Below, in pieces: positions 17,823-25,142 of a stretch of 34,406 bases of DNA. The notes below the pieces were generated by a model that made no database searches, was not told the DNA's origin, and saw only the letters and a list, made by a program, of their open reading frames with translations. A program made the translations under genes and the position numbers. Origin of the DNA: Veillonellales bacterium (GTDB lineage: Bacteria; Bacillota; Negativicutes; JAAYSF01); NCBI GenBank assembly GCA_039680175.1, contig JBDKTO010000005.1, positions 1 to 34,406 on the forward strand, in the 5' to 3' direction. Positions within the stretch are counted from its first letter, which is position 1, and each line of letters opens with the position of its first letter.

Positions 17823-18327
17823 AAGTGCACCGGTTGTCCTGGCAAGGGAAAGTCTGACTTATTATTTGACAAACAACCGGCCGATGCTTCTGCCGGCAAA
17901 GCTGGCACCTGAATTAAGCGGACAGGCCGGGGTATTTGTCTCATTGAAGAAAAATGGCCGGCTGCGAGGCTGTATCGGCACTTTTCAGCCGACAACCGCT
18001 GCTATCGGCGCCGAAATTATCCAAAATGCCATTAGCGCCGGGACGGAAGATCCCCGGTTTCCGGCGGTAAAGCTGGCAGAACTAGCTGACATCACGATAT
18101 CAGTGGATGTTTTGGCAGCCCCCGAGGCGGTTGACAGTCCGGCACAGCTTGATCCGCAAAAATACGGAATTATTGTCCGGCGGGGCAGCCGTCGGGGACT
18201 TCTCCTGCCGATGCTGGCGGGAGTCGATACGGTGGCGGAACAGATTGCCATTGCCCGGGAAAAAGCCGGCATTTCACCAGGGGAAGAAATCGAATTATAC
18301 CGGTTTACCGTTACCCGATATACTTGA
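17812..18327 (+). CDS. amrA: AmmeMemoRadiSam system protein A (AMMECR1 domain)
   Basis: This is a 171-residue AMMECR1-domain protein, a fold conserved from archaea to humans. The hallmark GRLRGCIGTFQP lies near residue 50, followed by SAGTEDPRFPAVKLAEL, the beta strands ADITISVDVL and the PQKYGIIVRRGSRRGLLLP segment. Its start overlaps the preceding gene by 11 nt in another frame. AAAGGGAG at 17796-17802 fits the ATG at 17812 (9 nt) better than the one at 17806. Function is unassigned. A catalytic or RNA-binding role has been suggested for the family without proof known to me. Confidence 0.9.
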   Translation: MPAESAPVVLARESLTYYLTNNRPMLLPAKLAPELSGQAGVFVSLKKNGRLRGCIGTFQPTTAAIGAEIIQNAISAGTEDPRFPAVKLAELADITISVDVLAAPEAVDSPAQLDPQKYGIIVRRGSRRGLLLPMLAGVDTVAEQIAIAREKAGISPGEEIELYRFTVTRYT

Positions 18328-18342
18328 CGGCAGGTGATTTGA

Positions 18343-19335
18343 ATGCGGGAAGCTATGTATTATCAGCCACAGGCAGCAGGCGTAGCGGCCTGTGGGCTAT
18401 GTCCGAAAGGCTGTATGATTGGTGAAGGCGGAGCGGGATTTTGCCGGGTTCGCAAAAATACCGGCGGCAAATTGTTTACGGAAAACTATGGACAGGTATC
18501 CTCTTATGCGTTAGATCCAATCGAAAAAAAACCGCTGTATCATTTCTATCCCGGCAGCTATATTCTGTCTCTCGGTACCTGGGGTTGTAATTTTTCCTGC
18601 CGGTTTTGCCAGAACTGGCAGATTTCCCAGACCAGTCCCCACACGCTGGAGCTTTTGCCGGAAGCTGCGGTCCGGCTGGCCAGGGAGCAGGGTGAGAAGA
18701 ATATCGGCTTGGCCTTTACCTATTCCGAACCAACGGTCTGGTATGAATATATTTTGGATACTGCCCAGGCTTGTCGCCGGCAGGGATTAAAAACCGTATT
18801 GGTAACCAACGGATATATCAATCCGGAACCCCTTGACAAGCTTTTGCCTTATATCGACGCTATGAATATTGACGTAAAAGCGTTTAACCCGGAATTTTAC
18901 CGGCAAATCTGCGCCGGCAGTTTAGCCGACGTGAAGCAAACGGTAGAAAGAGCGGCGGGCCGCTGTCATGTGGAGATTACTACGCTGCTGATTCCGGGAC
19001 TGAATGATGGGGCGGGGGAACTGAAGAAACTGGCACAATGGCTGTCGGGAATTGATCCGGCTATTCCTTTGCATTTTTCCCGCTATTTTCCCAATTATCG
19101 GCTGGATGTACCGCCGACACCCCTGGATACGATGGAGCAGGCCAGGGAGGTTGCCGGCCGTTTTTTGTCTTATGTATATCTTGGCAATGTGGGCTTGCAG
19201 GCGGGAAATACGTATTGTCCGGACTGCGGCTGTTTGGTTATTGACCGTACCCGGCGCCAGAGCTTGCTGACCGGAGACAAAAAATGCCCCCAATGCGGCA
19301 GCTTGTCGGCAATTACCGGCGAGATCCGCTATTGA
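18343..19335 (+). CDS. amrS: AmmeMemoRadiSam system radical SAM enzyme
   Basis: This 330-residue radical SAM enzyme has its 4Fe-4S cluster bound by the CxxxCxxC motif at Cys82, Cys86 and Cys89 (TWGCNFSCRFCQNWQIS). Before it lies a Cys-rich N terminus (CGLCPKGCMIGEGGAGFCRV), reminiscent of glycyl-radical-activating enzymes. At the end sits a zinc-ribbon-like pair (YCPDCGC, then KCPQCGS, residues about 290-320). Conserved downstream motifs include TYSEPTVWYEY and NIDVKAFNPEFY. It is the third gene of the module, 15 nt after amrA. The substrate is unknown. A second ATG (MYYQPQ) at 18355 is possible. Confidence 0.92.
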   Translation: MREAMYYQPQAAGVAACGLCPKGCMIGEGGAGFCRVRKNTGGKLFTENYGQVSSYALDPIEKKPLYHFYPGSYILSLGTWGCNFSCRFCQNWQISQTSPHTLELLPEAAVRLAREQGEKNIGLAFTYSEPTVWYEYILDTAQACRRQGLKTVLVTNGYINPEPLDKLLPYIDAMNIDVKAFNPEFYRQICAGSLADVKQTVERAAGRCHVEITTLLIPGLNDGAGELKKLAQWLSGIDPAIPLHFSRYFPNYRLDVPPTPLDTMEQAREVAGRFLSYVYLGNVGLQAGNTYCPDCGCLVIDRTRRQSLLTGDKKCPQCGSLSAITGEIRY

Positions 19336-19366
19336 TCCTAATAAATAAAGCGATTATAAAATATTT

Positions 19367-19405
19367 CTTGCATTAATATTCAATCATAATGTATAATTAT
19401 TAAAG
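19367..19405 (+). promoter_or_regulatory. Tandem ARG boxes (ArgR/AhrC operator) of argC
   Basis: Box 1 (19367-19384, CTTGCATTAATATTCAAT) matches 16 of 18 positions of the ARG-box consensus WNTGAATWWWWATTCANW, as I recall it. Box 2 (19388-19405, AATGTATAATTATTAAAG) matches 15 of 18. They are separated by exactly 3 bp, the spacing known for ArgR hexamer binding in Escherichia coli. Together they cover the -35 and -10 of the argC promoter, so arginine-bound ArgR would block transcription of the whole operon. Confidence 0.75.
19368..19397 (+). promoter_or_regulatory. Sigma-A-type promoter of the arg operon
   Basis: TTGCAT (19368-19373) and a perfect TATAAT (19392-19397) are spaced 18 nt apart. 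This gives a leader of roughly 20 nt before argC, with AAAGGAGG at 19407-19414. It is overlapped by the two ARG boxes. Confidence 0.75.
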
Positions 19406-19424
19406 CAAAGGAGGTTGGTTATTC

Positions 19425-20459
19425 ATGAAGGTTAGTATTATCGGGGCAACCGGTTATACCGGAGAAGAATTACTTCGGCTGTTAAGCCGTCATCCGGCAG
19501 TCGAAATTACCCATATTACATCCGAAAGTCATACAGGAACACCTATCAGTGATATATATCCTCATCTTACCCGCTTCCAGGGGAAAAAGCTGGAAAGCTT
19601 GCAGCAGCTTGACAGCATCGCTGCCGACAGCGATGCTGTATTTATCGGTCTGCCTCACGGCCATGCTATGGCAGTCGGCAAGCAGCTGGCAGGTACGGGG
19701 GTTAAAATTATCGATCTGGGGGCGGATTACCGGTTCCGTGATCCGGCAGTATATGAACAGTGGTATAAAGTCCCCCATACTCATCCTGAGGCGCAGGCAG
19801 TGTACGGGCTGACCGAATTATATCGTGAACAGATCAAGCGGGCTGCCATCGTTGGCAACCCCGGCTGCTTTACAACCGCCAGTATTCTGGCCTTGGCGCC
19901 CTTGGTCAAAAACGGTTTGATTGCGTTAAACAGTATTATCGTGGATGCCAAATCCGGCGTGTCGGGTGCCGGCCGGGGACTCAGTCTCAACAACCACTTC
20001 ACCGAGGCTTTTGAAAATGTAAAGGCTTATAACATTGGCGGTCATCGCCACACGCCGGAAATAGAGCAGGCGCTGGCAGAACTGTCCGGCAGTGAAGTAG
20101 TGATTAGCTTTACGCCTCATCTTATCCCCATGGCCAGAGGTATACTCAGCACCTGCTATGGGACGCTGAAGCCGGGGGTAGCACCGGAAGCCGTGGATGA
20201 AGCCTATACGGCATTTTATGAAGATGAATTTTTTATTCGCCTGCTGGGACGGGGCGGCTATCCGTCTACGAAATTTACCCGGGGCTCAAACTTCTGCGAT
20301 ATTGGCTGGCATGTTGACAGCCGCACTAACCGGGTGATTGCTCTGTCTGCTATTGATAATCTGGTCAAAGGCGCTGCCGGTCAGGCAGTACAAAATTTTA
20401 ACGTATTATTTGGTTTGGACGAGAAAAGCGGCTTGGAACAGGCCCCGCTGTATCCGTGA
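19425..20459 (+). CDS. argC: N-acetyl-gamma-glutamyl-phosphate reductase
   Basis: This enzyme performs the NADPH-dependent reduction of N-acetylglutamyl phosphate to the semialdehyde, the third step of arginine synthesis. The 344-residue product has the N-terminal nucleotide-binding motif GATGYTGEELLRLL, the catalytic Cys148 in GNPGCFTTASIL, the KSGVSGAGRG loop and the C-terminal NFCDIGWHVD segment. It is the first gene of argCJBDFGH and lies directly behind the ARG-box promoter. A 246-nt non-coding gap with a heptamer array separates it from argJ. Confidence 0.97.
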   Translation: MKVSIIGATGYTGEELLRLLSRHPAVEITHITSESHTGTPISDIYPHLTRFQGKKLESLQQLDSIAADSDAVFIGLPHGHAMAVGKQLAGTGVKIIDLGADYRFRDPAVYEQWYKVPHTHPEAQAVYGLTELYREQIKRAAIVGNPGCFTTASILALAPLVKNGLIALNSIIVDAKSGVSGAGRGLSLNNHFTEAFENVKAYNIGGHRHTPEIEQALAELSGSEVVISFTPHLIPMARGILSTCYGTLKPGVAPEAVDEAYTAFYEDEFFIRLLGRGGYPSTKFTRGSNFCDIGWHVDSRTNRVIALSAIDNLVKGAAGQAVQNFNVLFGLDEKSGLEQAPLYP

Positions 20460-20461
20460 GA

Positions 20462-20673
20462 ATAGCAGTTGGCTATGGGCACTTGGCACTTAGCGAAGTA
20501 ATAGAAGATAAAGGAAGTCAGCCTCTATGCCCTTAGCCAAGTCCCCAGTTCCAACTCCCAAGTCCCAAGTGCCATGAGCTATGAGCCATGAGCTATGCGC
20601 CATGAGCCAAGTCCCCCGTCCCAAGTTCCAAGTCCCAAGTCCCATGCGCCAATAGCCATACGCCAAAAACTAT
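20462..20673. repeat. Degenerate 7-bp tandem repeat array, argC-argJ gap
   Basis: From 20534 to 20666 the sequence parses without a break into 19 heptamers (TAGCCAA, GTCCCCA, GTTCCAA, CTCCCAA, GTCCCAA, GTGCCAT, GAGCTAT, GAGCCAT and so on), with consensus close to G-[TA]-[CG]-C-C-A-[AT]. A 20th, AAACTAT, ends at 20673. To the left, 20462-20489 holds four heptamers in the opposite orientation (complements CTGCTAT, TAGCCAA, GTGCCCA, GTGCCAA). About 44 nt of unrelated sequence lies between. The opposed arms could form an imperfect stem. No open reading frame or terminator is seen here, so argJ must be reached by read-through. Confidence 0.85.
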
Positions 20674-20705
20674 CAAACTAGAGTCTATATATTGGAGGTC
20701 ATTAT

Positions 20706-21914
20706 ATGCTTAAACAAATACAGGGCGGTATTACCGAACCTAAAGGATTCAAGGCTGCCGGCGTCAAGGCCGGCATTAAAAAAAGCGGCAAGGAAGACTT
20801 AGCGATTATCTACAGTATCGTTCCGGCGGCGACAGCGGCAGTGTTTACTCAGAACGTAATGGCGGCTGCTCCCGTAATCGTATCCCGGAAGACGGTGGAA
20901 AATGGAACAGCATCCGCGATTGTGGTTAACTCAGGCTGCGCCAATGCCTGTACGGGAGAACAGGGCTTAGCAGATGCCAAGGCGATGGCCCATATTACGG
21001 CCTCCGAGCTGGGTATACAGGATGATGAAGTGCTGGTGGCATCCACCGGTATTATTGGAGTAACGATGCCGATGGACAAAATTTCCGCCGGAATTAAGAA
21101 AGCGGTAGCCGAACTGTCGGCAGACAACCACGAAAGTGCCAGACAGGCGATCCTGACTACCGATACTTTTCCCAAATCGGTAGTATGTGAGTTTCAATTA
21201 GGTGAGTATACCACCCGTATTGCCGGTATTGCCAAGGGGTCAGGGATGATTCAGCCCAATATGGCCACGATGCTGTCCTTTATTACCACCGATATTACCA
21301 TTGCACCTGCTTTGCTGAAAAAAGCTTTGACGAAAGCGGTCGCTATTTCGTTTAATATGATTACCGTTGACGGGGATACAAGCACGAATGATATGGTAAG
21401 TGTCATGGCCAATGGAATGGCCGGCAATCCGGTTATTGACGACGAAAATAGTCCGGTATATCACAATTTCTATTTAGCGCTGGAGGCAGTCTGCATTTGT
21501 CTGGCTAAACAAGTTGCCCGGGACGGCGAAGGCGCCACCAAGTTTTTAGAAGTACAAGTAAAAGGCGCCAATGATTTTGCCGATGCCAAGAAAACAGCGA
21601 TGGCCGTCGCCAGATCGCCGCTTGTCAAAACCGCATTCTTTGGTCAGGATCCTAACTGGGGCCGTATTTTGTGCGCTGTCGGTTATTCGGAAGCCGCTGT
21701 GGTGCCGGAAAAAACAGGGTTGACCATTGGCGGCATTCAGATTGTAGCAGGCGGTTTAGCGACCCAGTATGACGAAAAAGCGCTGCGGGCAGTGATGGCC
21801 GCCCATGACATCAGCATGACGGTTGATTTGGGCCTGGGCAGGGCGGAAGCCACCGTATGGACCTGCGATTTTTCCTACGAGTACGTAAAAATTAATGGGG
21901 AATACCATACCTGA
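20706..21914 (+). CDS. argJ: Bifunctional ornithine acetyltransferase/N-acetylglutamate synthase
   Basis: ArgJ recycles the acetyl group from N-acetylornithine to glutamate, and many versions also make N-acetylglutamate from acetyl-CoA. The 402-residue precursor self-cleaves before a Thr in KGSGMIQPNMATMLSF. Here that is Thr188, giving alpha (1-187) and beta (188-402) chains. Other conserved parts are VNSGCANACTG and DPNWGRILCAVGYS. With argJ present, the operon encodes the cyclic pathway. ATG 20706 lies behind GGAGG. Confidence 0.97.
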   Translation: MLKQIQGGITEPKGFKAAGVKAGIKKSGKEDLAIIYSIVPAATAAVFTQNVMAAAPVIVSRKTVENGTASAIVVNSGCANACTGEQGLADAKAMAHITASELGIQDDEVLVASTGIIGVTMPMDKISAGIKKAVAELSADNHESARQAILTTDTFPKSVVCEFQLGEYTTRIAGIAKGSGMIQPNMATMLSFITTDITIAPALLKKALTKAVAISFNMITVDGDTSTNDMVSVMANGMAGNPVIDDENSPVYHNFYLALEAVCICLAKQVARDGEGATKFLEVQVKGANDFADAKKTAMAVARSPLVKTAFFGQDPNWGRILCAVGYSEAAVVPEKTGLTIGGIQIVAGGLATQYDEKALRAVMAAHDISMTVDLGLGRAEATVWTCDFSYEYVKINGEYHT

Positions 21915-21932
21915 TCAGGGAGGAAGATGGTA

Positions 21933-22817
21933 ATGACAAAAGCTTTGGAAAAAGCGGCGGTACTGATTGAAGCCTTGCCCTATCTGAGGAGATTTGCCGG
22001 CAAGACAATCATCGTCAAGTATGGCGGCAACGCCATGATCAACACCGAACTTAAGCACAGCGTCATTCAGGATATTATCCTGATGAAAACCGTGGGGATG
22101 CGGCCGGTGGTGGTTCATGGCGGCGGACCGGAAATTACCGGGATGCTGAAAAAAATGGGCAAGCAGTCGGAATTTGTCAGCGGCCTGCGGGTAACTGACG
22201 CGGAAACCGTGGCCATAGCGGAAATGGTGCTGGTGGGGAAAATCAATACGGAAATCGTCAGCCTGCTGAATCATCATGGTGCCAGAGCAGTAGGACTGAG
22301 CGGTAAGGATGCCGATCTGATTATTGCGAAGAAACATTTGGCCCAAGTCCATGAAAATGGACAAATCCGGCACGTGGATATCGGTTTTGTCGGTGAAGTG
22401 GAACAAATCAACACCGCTATAGTAAATACACTGCTCGATACCGGTTATATACCAGTGATTGCTCCTATCGGCATAGGCCGGGAAAACGAAAGCTATAATA
22501 TTAACGCTGATTACGTAGCCGGTGAAATAGCCGGAGCCCTGGGGGCCGAAAAACTGATGCTGCTCACCGATGTGGAAGGAATTTACCGTGACTATCATGA
22601 TAAAAGCAGCTTTATTTCCACCCTGAGTTTGACGGAGGCCAAGACTATGATTCAGCAGGGCAGCATTGACGGCGGGATGATTCCCAAAGTGGAATCTTGT
22701 ATCCGGGCTCTGACCGGAGGCGCTGCCAAAACTCATATCATTGACGGCCGGCAGCCCCATTCCCTCTTGTTGGAGGTTTTTACAGCCAAAGGGATTGGGA
22801 CGGAAGTGATTCAGTAA
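21933..22817 (+). CDS. argB: Acetylglutamate kinase
   Basis: ArgB phosphorylates N-acetylglutamate, the second step and often the arginine-feedback-controlled one. The 294-residue amino-acid-kinase-fold protein has the N-terminal helix KALEKAAVLIEALPYLRRF, KYGGNAM, the GGGPEI motif, GLSGKDADLI and the C-terminal GGMIPKVESCIRAL. The mobile N-terminal helix is typical of hexameric, arginine-inhibited forms, so feedback inhibition is plausible. GGGAGG at 21918-21923 supports the ATG at 21933 rather than the in-frame ATG at 21927. Confidence 0.96.
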   Translation: MTKALEKAAVLIEALPYLRRFAGKTIIVKYGGNAMINTELKHSVIQDIILMKTVGMRPVVVHGGGPEITGMLKKMGKQSEFVSGLRVTDAETVAIAEMVLVGKINTEIVSLLNHHGARAVGLSGKDADLIIAKKHLAQVHENGQIRHVDIGFVGEVEQINTAIVNTLLDTGYIPVIAPIGIGRENESYNINADYVAGEIAGALGAEKLMLLTDVEGIYRDYHDKSSFISTLSLTEAKTMIQQGSIDGGMIPKVESCIRALTGGAAKTHIIDGRQPHSLLLEVFTAKGIGTEVIQ

Positions 22818-22840
22818 AAAATTTTTAGGGGGACGTTAAA

Positions 22841-24031
22841 TTGGAGAAACAACAAGTGATGGAACTTGACCGGCAGTATTATATGCCGGTGTTTGCCCGT
22901 TATCCCATTGTACTGTCCCATGGCGAGGGACCCTATGTTTATGATAACGAGGGTAAAAAATATTTGGATTTTCTCGGCGGTATTGCCGTAAACGTACTGG
23001 GACACGGTCATCCCAAGCTGGTGGCGGCCATTGCCAGGCAGGCCGGCAGAATGATTCATTGCTCCAACTTATATTATACGGAAGAACAAGCCACCCTGGC
23101 GAAAACCTTAGCCGGCCTCAGCGGCATGGATCGGGTGTTTCTTGGCAACAGCGGCGCTGAAGCGAATGAAGGTGCGCTTAAGTTGGCCCGCAAATACGGC
23201 AAAACCATTGATGCGGGGAAAGTGGAGATTATTACCGCCGATCATTGCTTTCACGGACGGACGCTGGCGACATTAACGGCGACAGCTCAGCCCAAATATC
23301 AGCATGGCTATGAACCGCTGCCTCAAGGATTTCGTTATGTTCCTTACAATGATCTGGCAGCGCTGGAAGCAGCTATGTCAAAAAAGACGTGTGCGGTACT
23401 GCTGGAACCTATTCAGGGCGAGGGAGGCATTAATGTTCCTGACGACGGCTATTTGCCGGGGGTGCGGAAATTATGCGATCAGTACGGCGCGCTGCTGATC
23501 TTCGACGAGATTCAAAGCGGCATGGGGCGTACCGGAAAGCTATTCGCTTTTCAGAACTTCGACGTGATGCCGGACATTGTTACGATGGCAAAAGGGCTGG
23601 GCGGCGGTGTTCCCATTGGCGCCTTTTTGGCAAAAGAGAAGGTCGCTCAGGCCTTTAAGTCCGGCGATCATGGCACAACCTTTGGCGGCAATCCGCTGGC
23701 CTGTGCGGCGGCCAACGCGGTACTGGCGGTTATGGCGGACGAAAAGCTGCTGGATAATGCCAATAAAATGGGTGCTTACATGATCAGTGAATTGAAAAAG
23801 CTGCAGCAAAAGTATCCGGCCATTATCAGTGAGGTTCGCGGCAAAGGCTTGTTGATTGGCGCACAACTGGCCCTGCCGGGCCGGGAGATTGTCGAGCAGT
23901 GTTTGACAAAAGGAATTATTATCAATTGTACGGCAGGCAGTGTTCTCCGGTTTGTCCCGCCGTTAAATATTACAGAGCAGCACATTGATCAGGTCATTGC
24001 TACCATGGATCAAGTACTTAGCGGACAATAA
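22841..24031 (+). CDS. argD: Acetylornithine aminotransferase
   Basis: ArgD is a PLP-dependent class III transaminase that turns N-acetylglutamate semialdehyde into N-acetylornithine. The 396-residue product has GNSGAEANEGALKLAR (cofactor phosphate binding), IFDEIQSGMGRTGKLF and the Schiff-base Lys251 in TMAKGLGGGVPIGAF. The TTG start at 22841 fits AGGGGG at 22827-22832. The ATG at 22859 is possible but has no visible site. Confidence 0.95.
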   Translation: MEKQQVMELDRQYYMPVFARYPIVLSHGEGPYVYDNEGKKYLDFLGGIAVNVLGHGHPKLVAAIARQAGRMIHCSNLYYTEEQATLAKTLAGLSGMDRVFLGNSGAEANEGALKLARKYGKTIDAGKVEIITADHCFHGRTLATLTATAQPKYQHGYEPLPQGFRYVPYNDLAALEAAMSKKTCAVLLEPIQGEGGINVPDDGYLPGVRKLCDQYGALLIFDEIQSGMGRTGKLFAFQNFDVMPDIVTMAKGLGGGVPIGAFLAKEKVAQAFKSGDHGTTFGGNPLACAAANAVLAVMADEKLLDNANKMGAYMISELKKLQQKYPAIISEVRGKGLLIGAQLALPGREIVEQCLTKGIIINCTAGSVLRFVPPLNITEQHIDQVIATMDQVLSGQ

Positions 24032-24062
24032 GCTGCCGATGTGTACGCGGTGCAGGTAAGCG

Positions 24063-24071
24063 TGATATAAT
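24063..24071 (+). promoter_or_regulatory. Possible extended -10 promoter before argF
   Basis: TGATATAAT (24063-24071) matches the extended -10 (TGNTATAAT) perfectly. No good -35 lies upstream, which extended -10 promoters can tolerate. Transcription would start only about 15 nt before argF, leaving just the ribosome binding site. It may boost argFGH in the operon, but is unproven. Confidence 0.4.
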
Positions 24072-24092
24072 TGTAAAATGGGGGACATACCA

Positions 24093-25025
24093 ATGAGTAT
24101 GAAAGGAAAAGATTTATTATCGATTCATGATTTATCAATTGCGGAAGTGGACGAAATTCTGGATATGGCCCAAACTCTTAAGGCCAGACAGAAACAAGGC
24201 AAGAAACATAAACTGTTAAAAGGCAAAACCCTGGGGATGATCTTTCAGAAATCGTCCACCCGGACGCGGGTATCTTTTGAAGTCGGTATGTATCAATTGG
24301 GCGGTTCGGCTCTATTCTTAAGCTCCCATGATCTGCAGATCGGACGGGGTGAACCTGTAAAAGACACGGCGCGGGTATTGTCCCGCTATGTTGACGGGAT
24401 TATGATTCGTACCTTTTCCCATGATGAGGTCAAAGAACTAGCCGAATATGCAACCGTTCCGGTAATCAATGCCCTGACAGATTTATTGCATCCCTGTCAG
24501 GCTTTAACCGATATTTTTACGGCGAGGGAATACAAGGGCGACCTGAAAGGCCGGAAAATGGCTTTTATCGGCGACGGCAACAATATGGTTCATGCCTTGA
24601 TGCATGCCTGTGCCAAGGTCGGTATGGATATTGCCGTGGCGACACCGGCGAATTACACGCCAAACGAGATGATCGTGGCGGAAGCGCGGGAAGATGCCAA
24701 GCTAACCGGCAGCAAAATCATTTTAGGTAATGATCCCCTGGAAGCGGCAAAAGACGCGGATGTGCTGTATACCGATGTCTGGGCCAGTATGGGTCAGGAA
24801 GCAGAGCAGGCAGCCAGAATGAAAGCTTTTACCAATTTCCAAATAAACGACCAAACCATGTCAGTGGCTCAGAAAGATGCCATTGTACTCCACTGCCTGC
24901 CTGCTCACCGGGGCGAGGAAATCACCGATGAGGTGATAGAAGGTCCCCAGTCGGCGGTTTTCGACGAAGCGGAAAATCGGCTTCACGTACAAAAGGCAAT
25001 CATGGCTCTGTTAATGGGAGAGTAG
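24093..25025 (+). CDS. argF: Ornithine carbamoyltransferase
   Basis: ArgF joins carbamoyl phosphate and ornithine to make citrulline. The 310-residue product has the carbamoyl-phosphate motif STRTR at residues 55-59, [10 protein letters not shown], the [10 protein letters not shown] segment, [10 protein letters not shown] and the ornithine-binding [11 protein letters not shown]. The frame begins at ATG 24078, but GGGGGA at 24080-24085 marks the ATG at 24093 as the start ([10 protein letters not shown]). An anabolic role fits its place inside the arginine operon. Confidence 0.97.
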   Translation: MSMKGKDLLSIHDLSIAEVDEILDMAQTLKARQKQGKKHKLLKGKTLGMIFQKSSTRTRVSFEVGMYQLGGSALFLSSHDLQIGRGEPVKDTARVLSRYVDGIMIRTFSHDEVKELAEYATVPVINALTDLLHPCQALTDIFTAREYKGDLKGRKMAFIGDGNNMVHALMHACAKVGMDIAVATPANYTPNEMIVAEAREDAKLTGSKIILGNDPLEAAKDADVLYTDVWASMGQEAEQAARMKAFTNFQINDQTMSVAQKDAIVLHCLPAHRGEEITDEVIEGPQSAVFDEAENRLHVQKAIMALLMGE

Positions 25026-25026
25026 A

Positions 25027-25118
25027 GAAGCTATGAGCTGTTGGCTGTGAGCTATGGGCTGAAAACCAACAGCCCAAAGCCCAAAGCGAATAGCTCATAG
25101 CCAACAACCATGAGCCAT
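25027..25118. repeat. Degenerate 7-bp repeat array, argF-argG gap
   Basis: The left arm (25027-25061) reads as five heptamers in reverse orientation (complements TAGCTTC, CAGCTCA, CAGCCAA, TAGCTCA, CAGCCCA). The right arm (25070-25118) reads as seven forward heptamers (CAGCCCA, AAGCCCA, AAGCGAA, TAGCTCA, TAGCCAA, CAACCAT, GAGCCAT). The innermost units pair perfectly (7 bp, 8-nt loop). The next two left units pair with TAGCTCA-TAGCCAA (13 of 14 plus one G-U) after a 14-nt bulge. It is the same kind of element as the argC-argJ array. Confidence 0.85.
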
Positions 25119-25142
25119 CTATTTACAAGGAGGAGTTTGAAA

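Noticed and set aside
20534-20673. CRISPR array
   Set aside because: The unit is 7 bp, directly tandem, with no unique spacers of 25-40 bp.
20462-20673. A short coding gene in the argC-argJ gap
   Set aside because: The 7-nt period shifts frame each unit, and no frame has a start, ribosome binding site and useful length.
21915-22760. A 281-codon minus-strand open frame covering argB
   Set aside because: It lies fully antisense to a clear argB. Its translation is rich in His, Gln and Asn without any recognisable motif, and no ribosome binding site fits.
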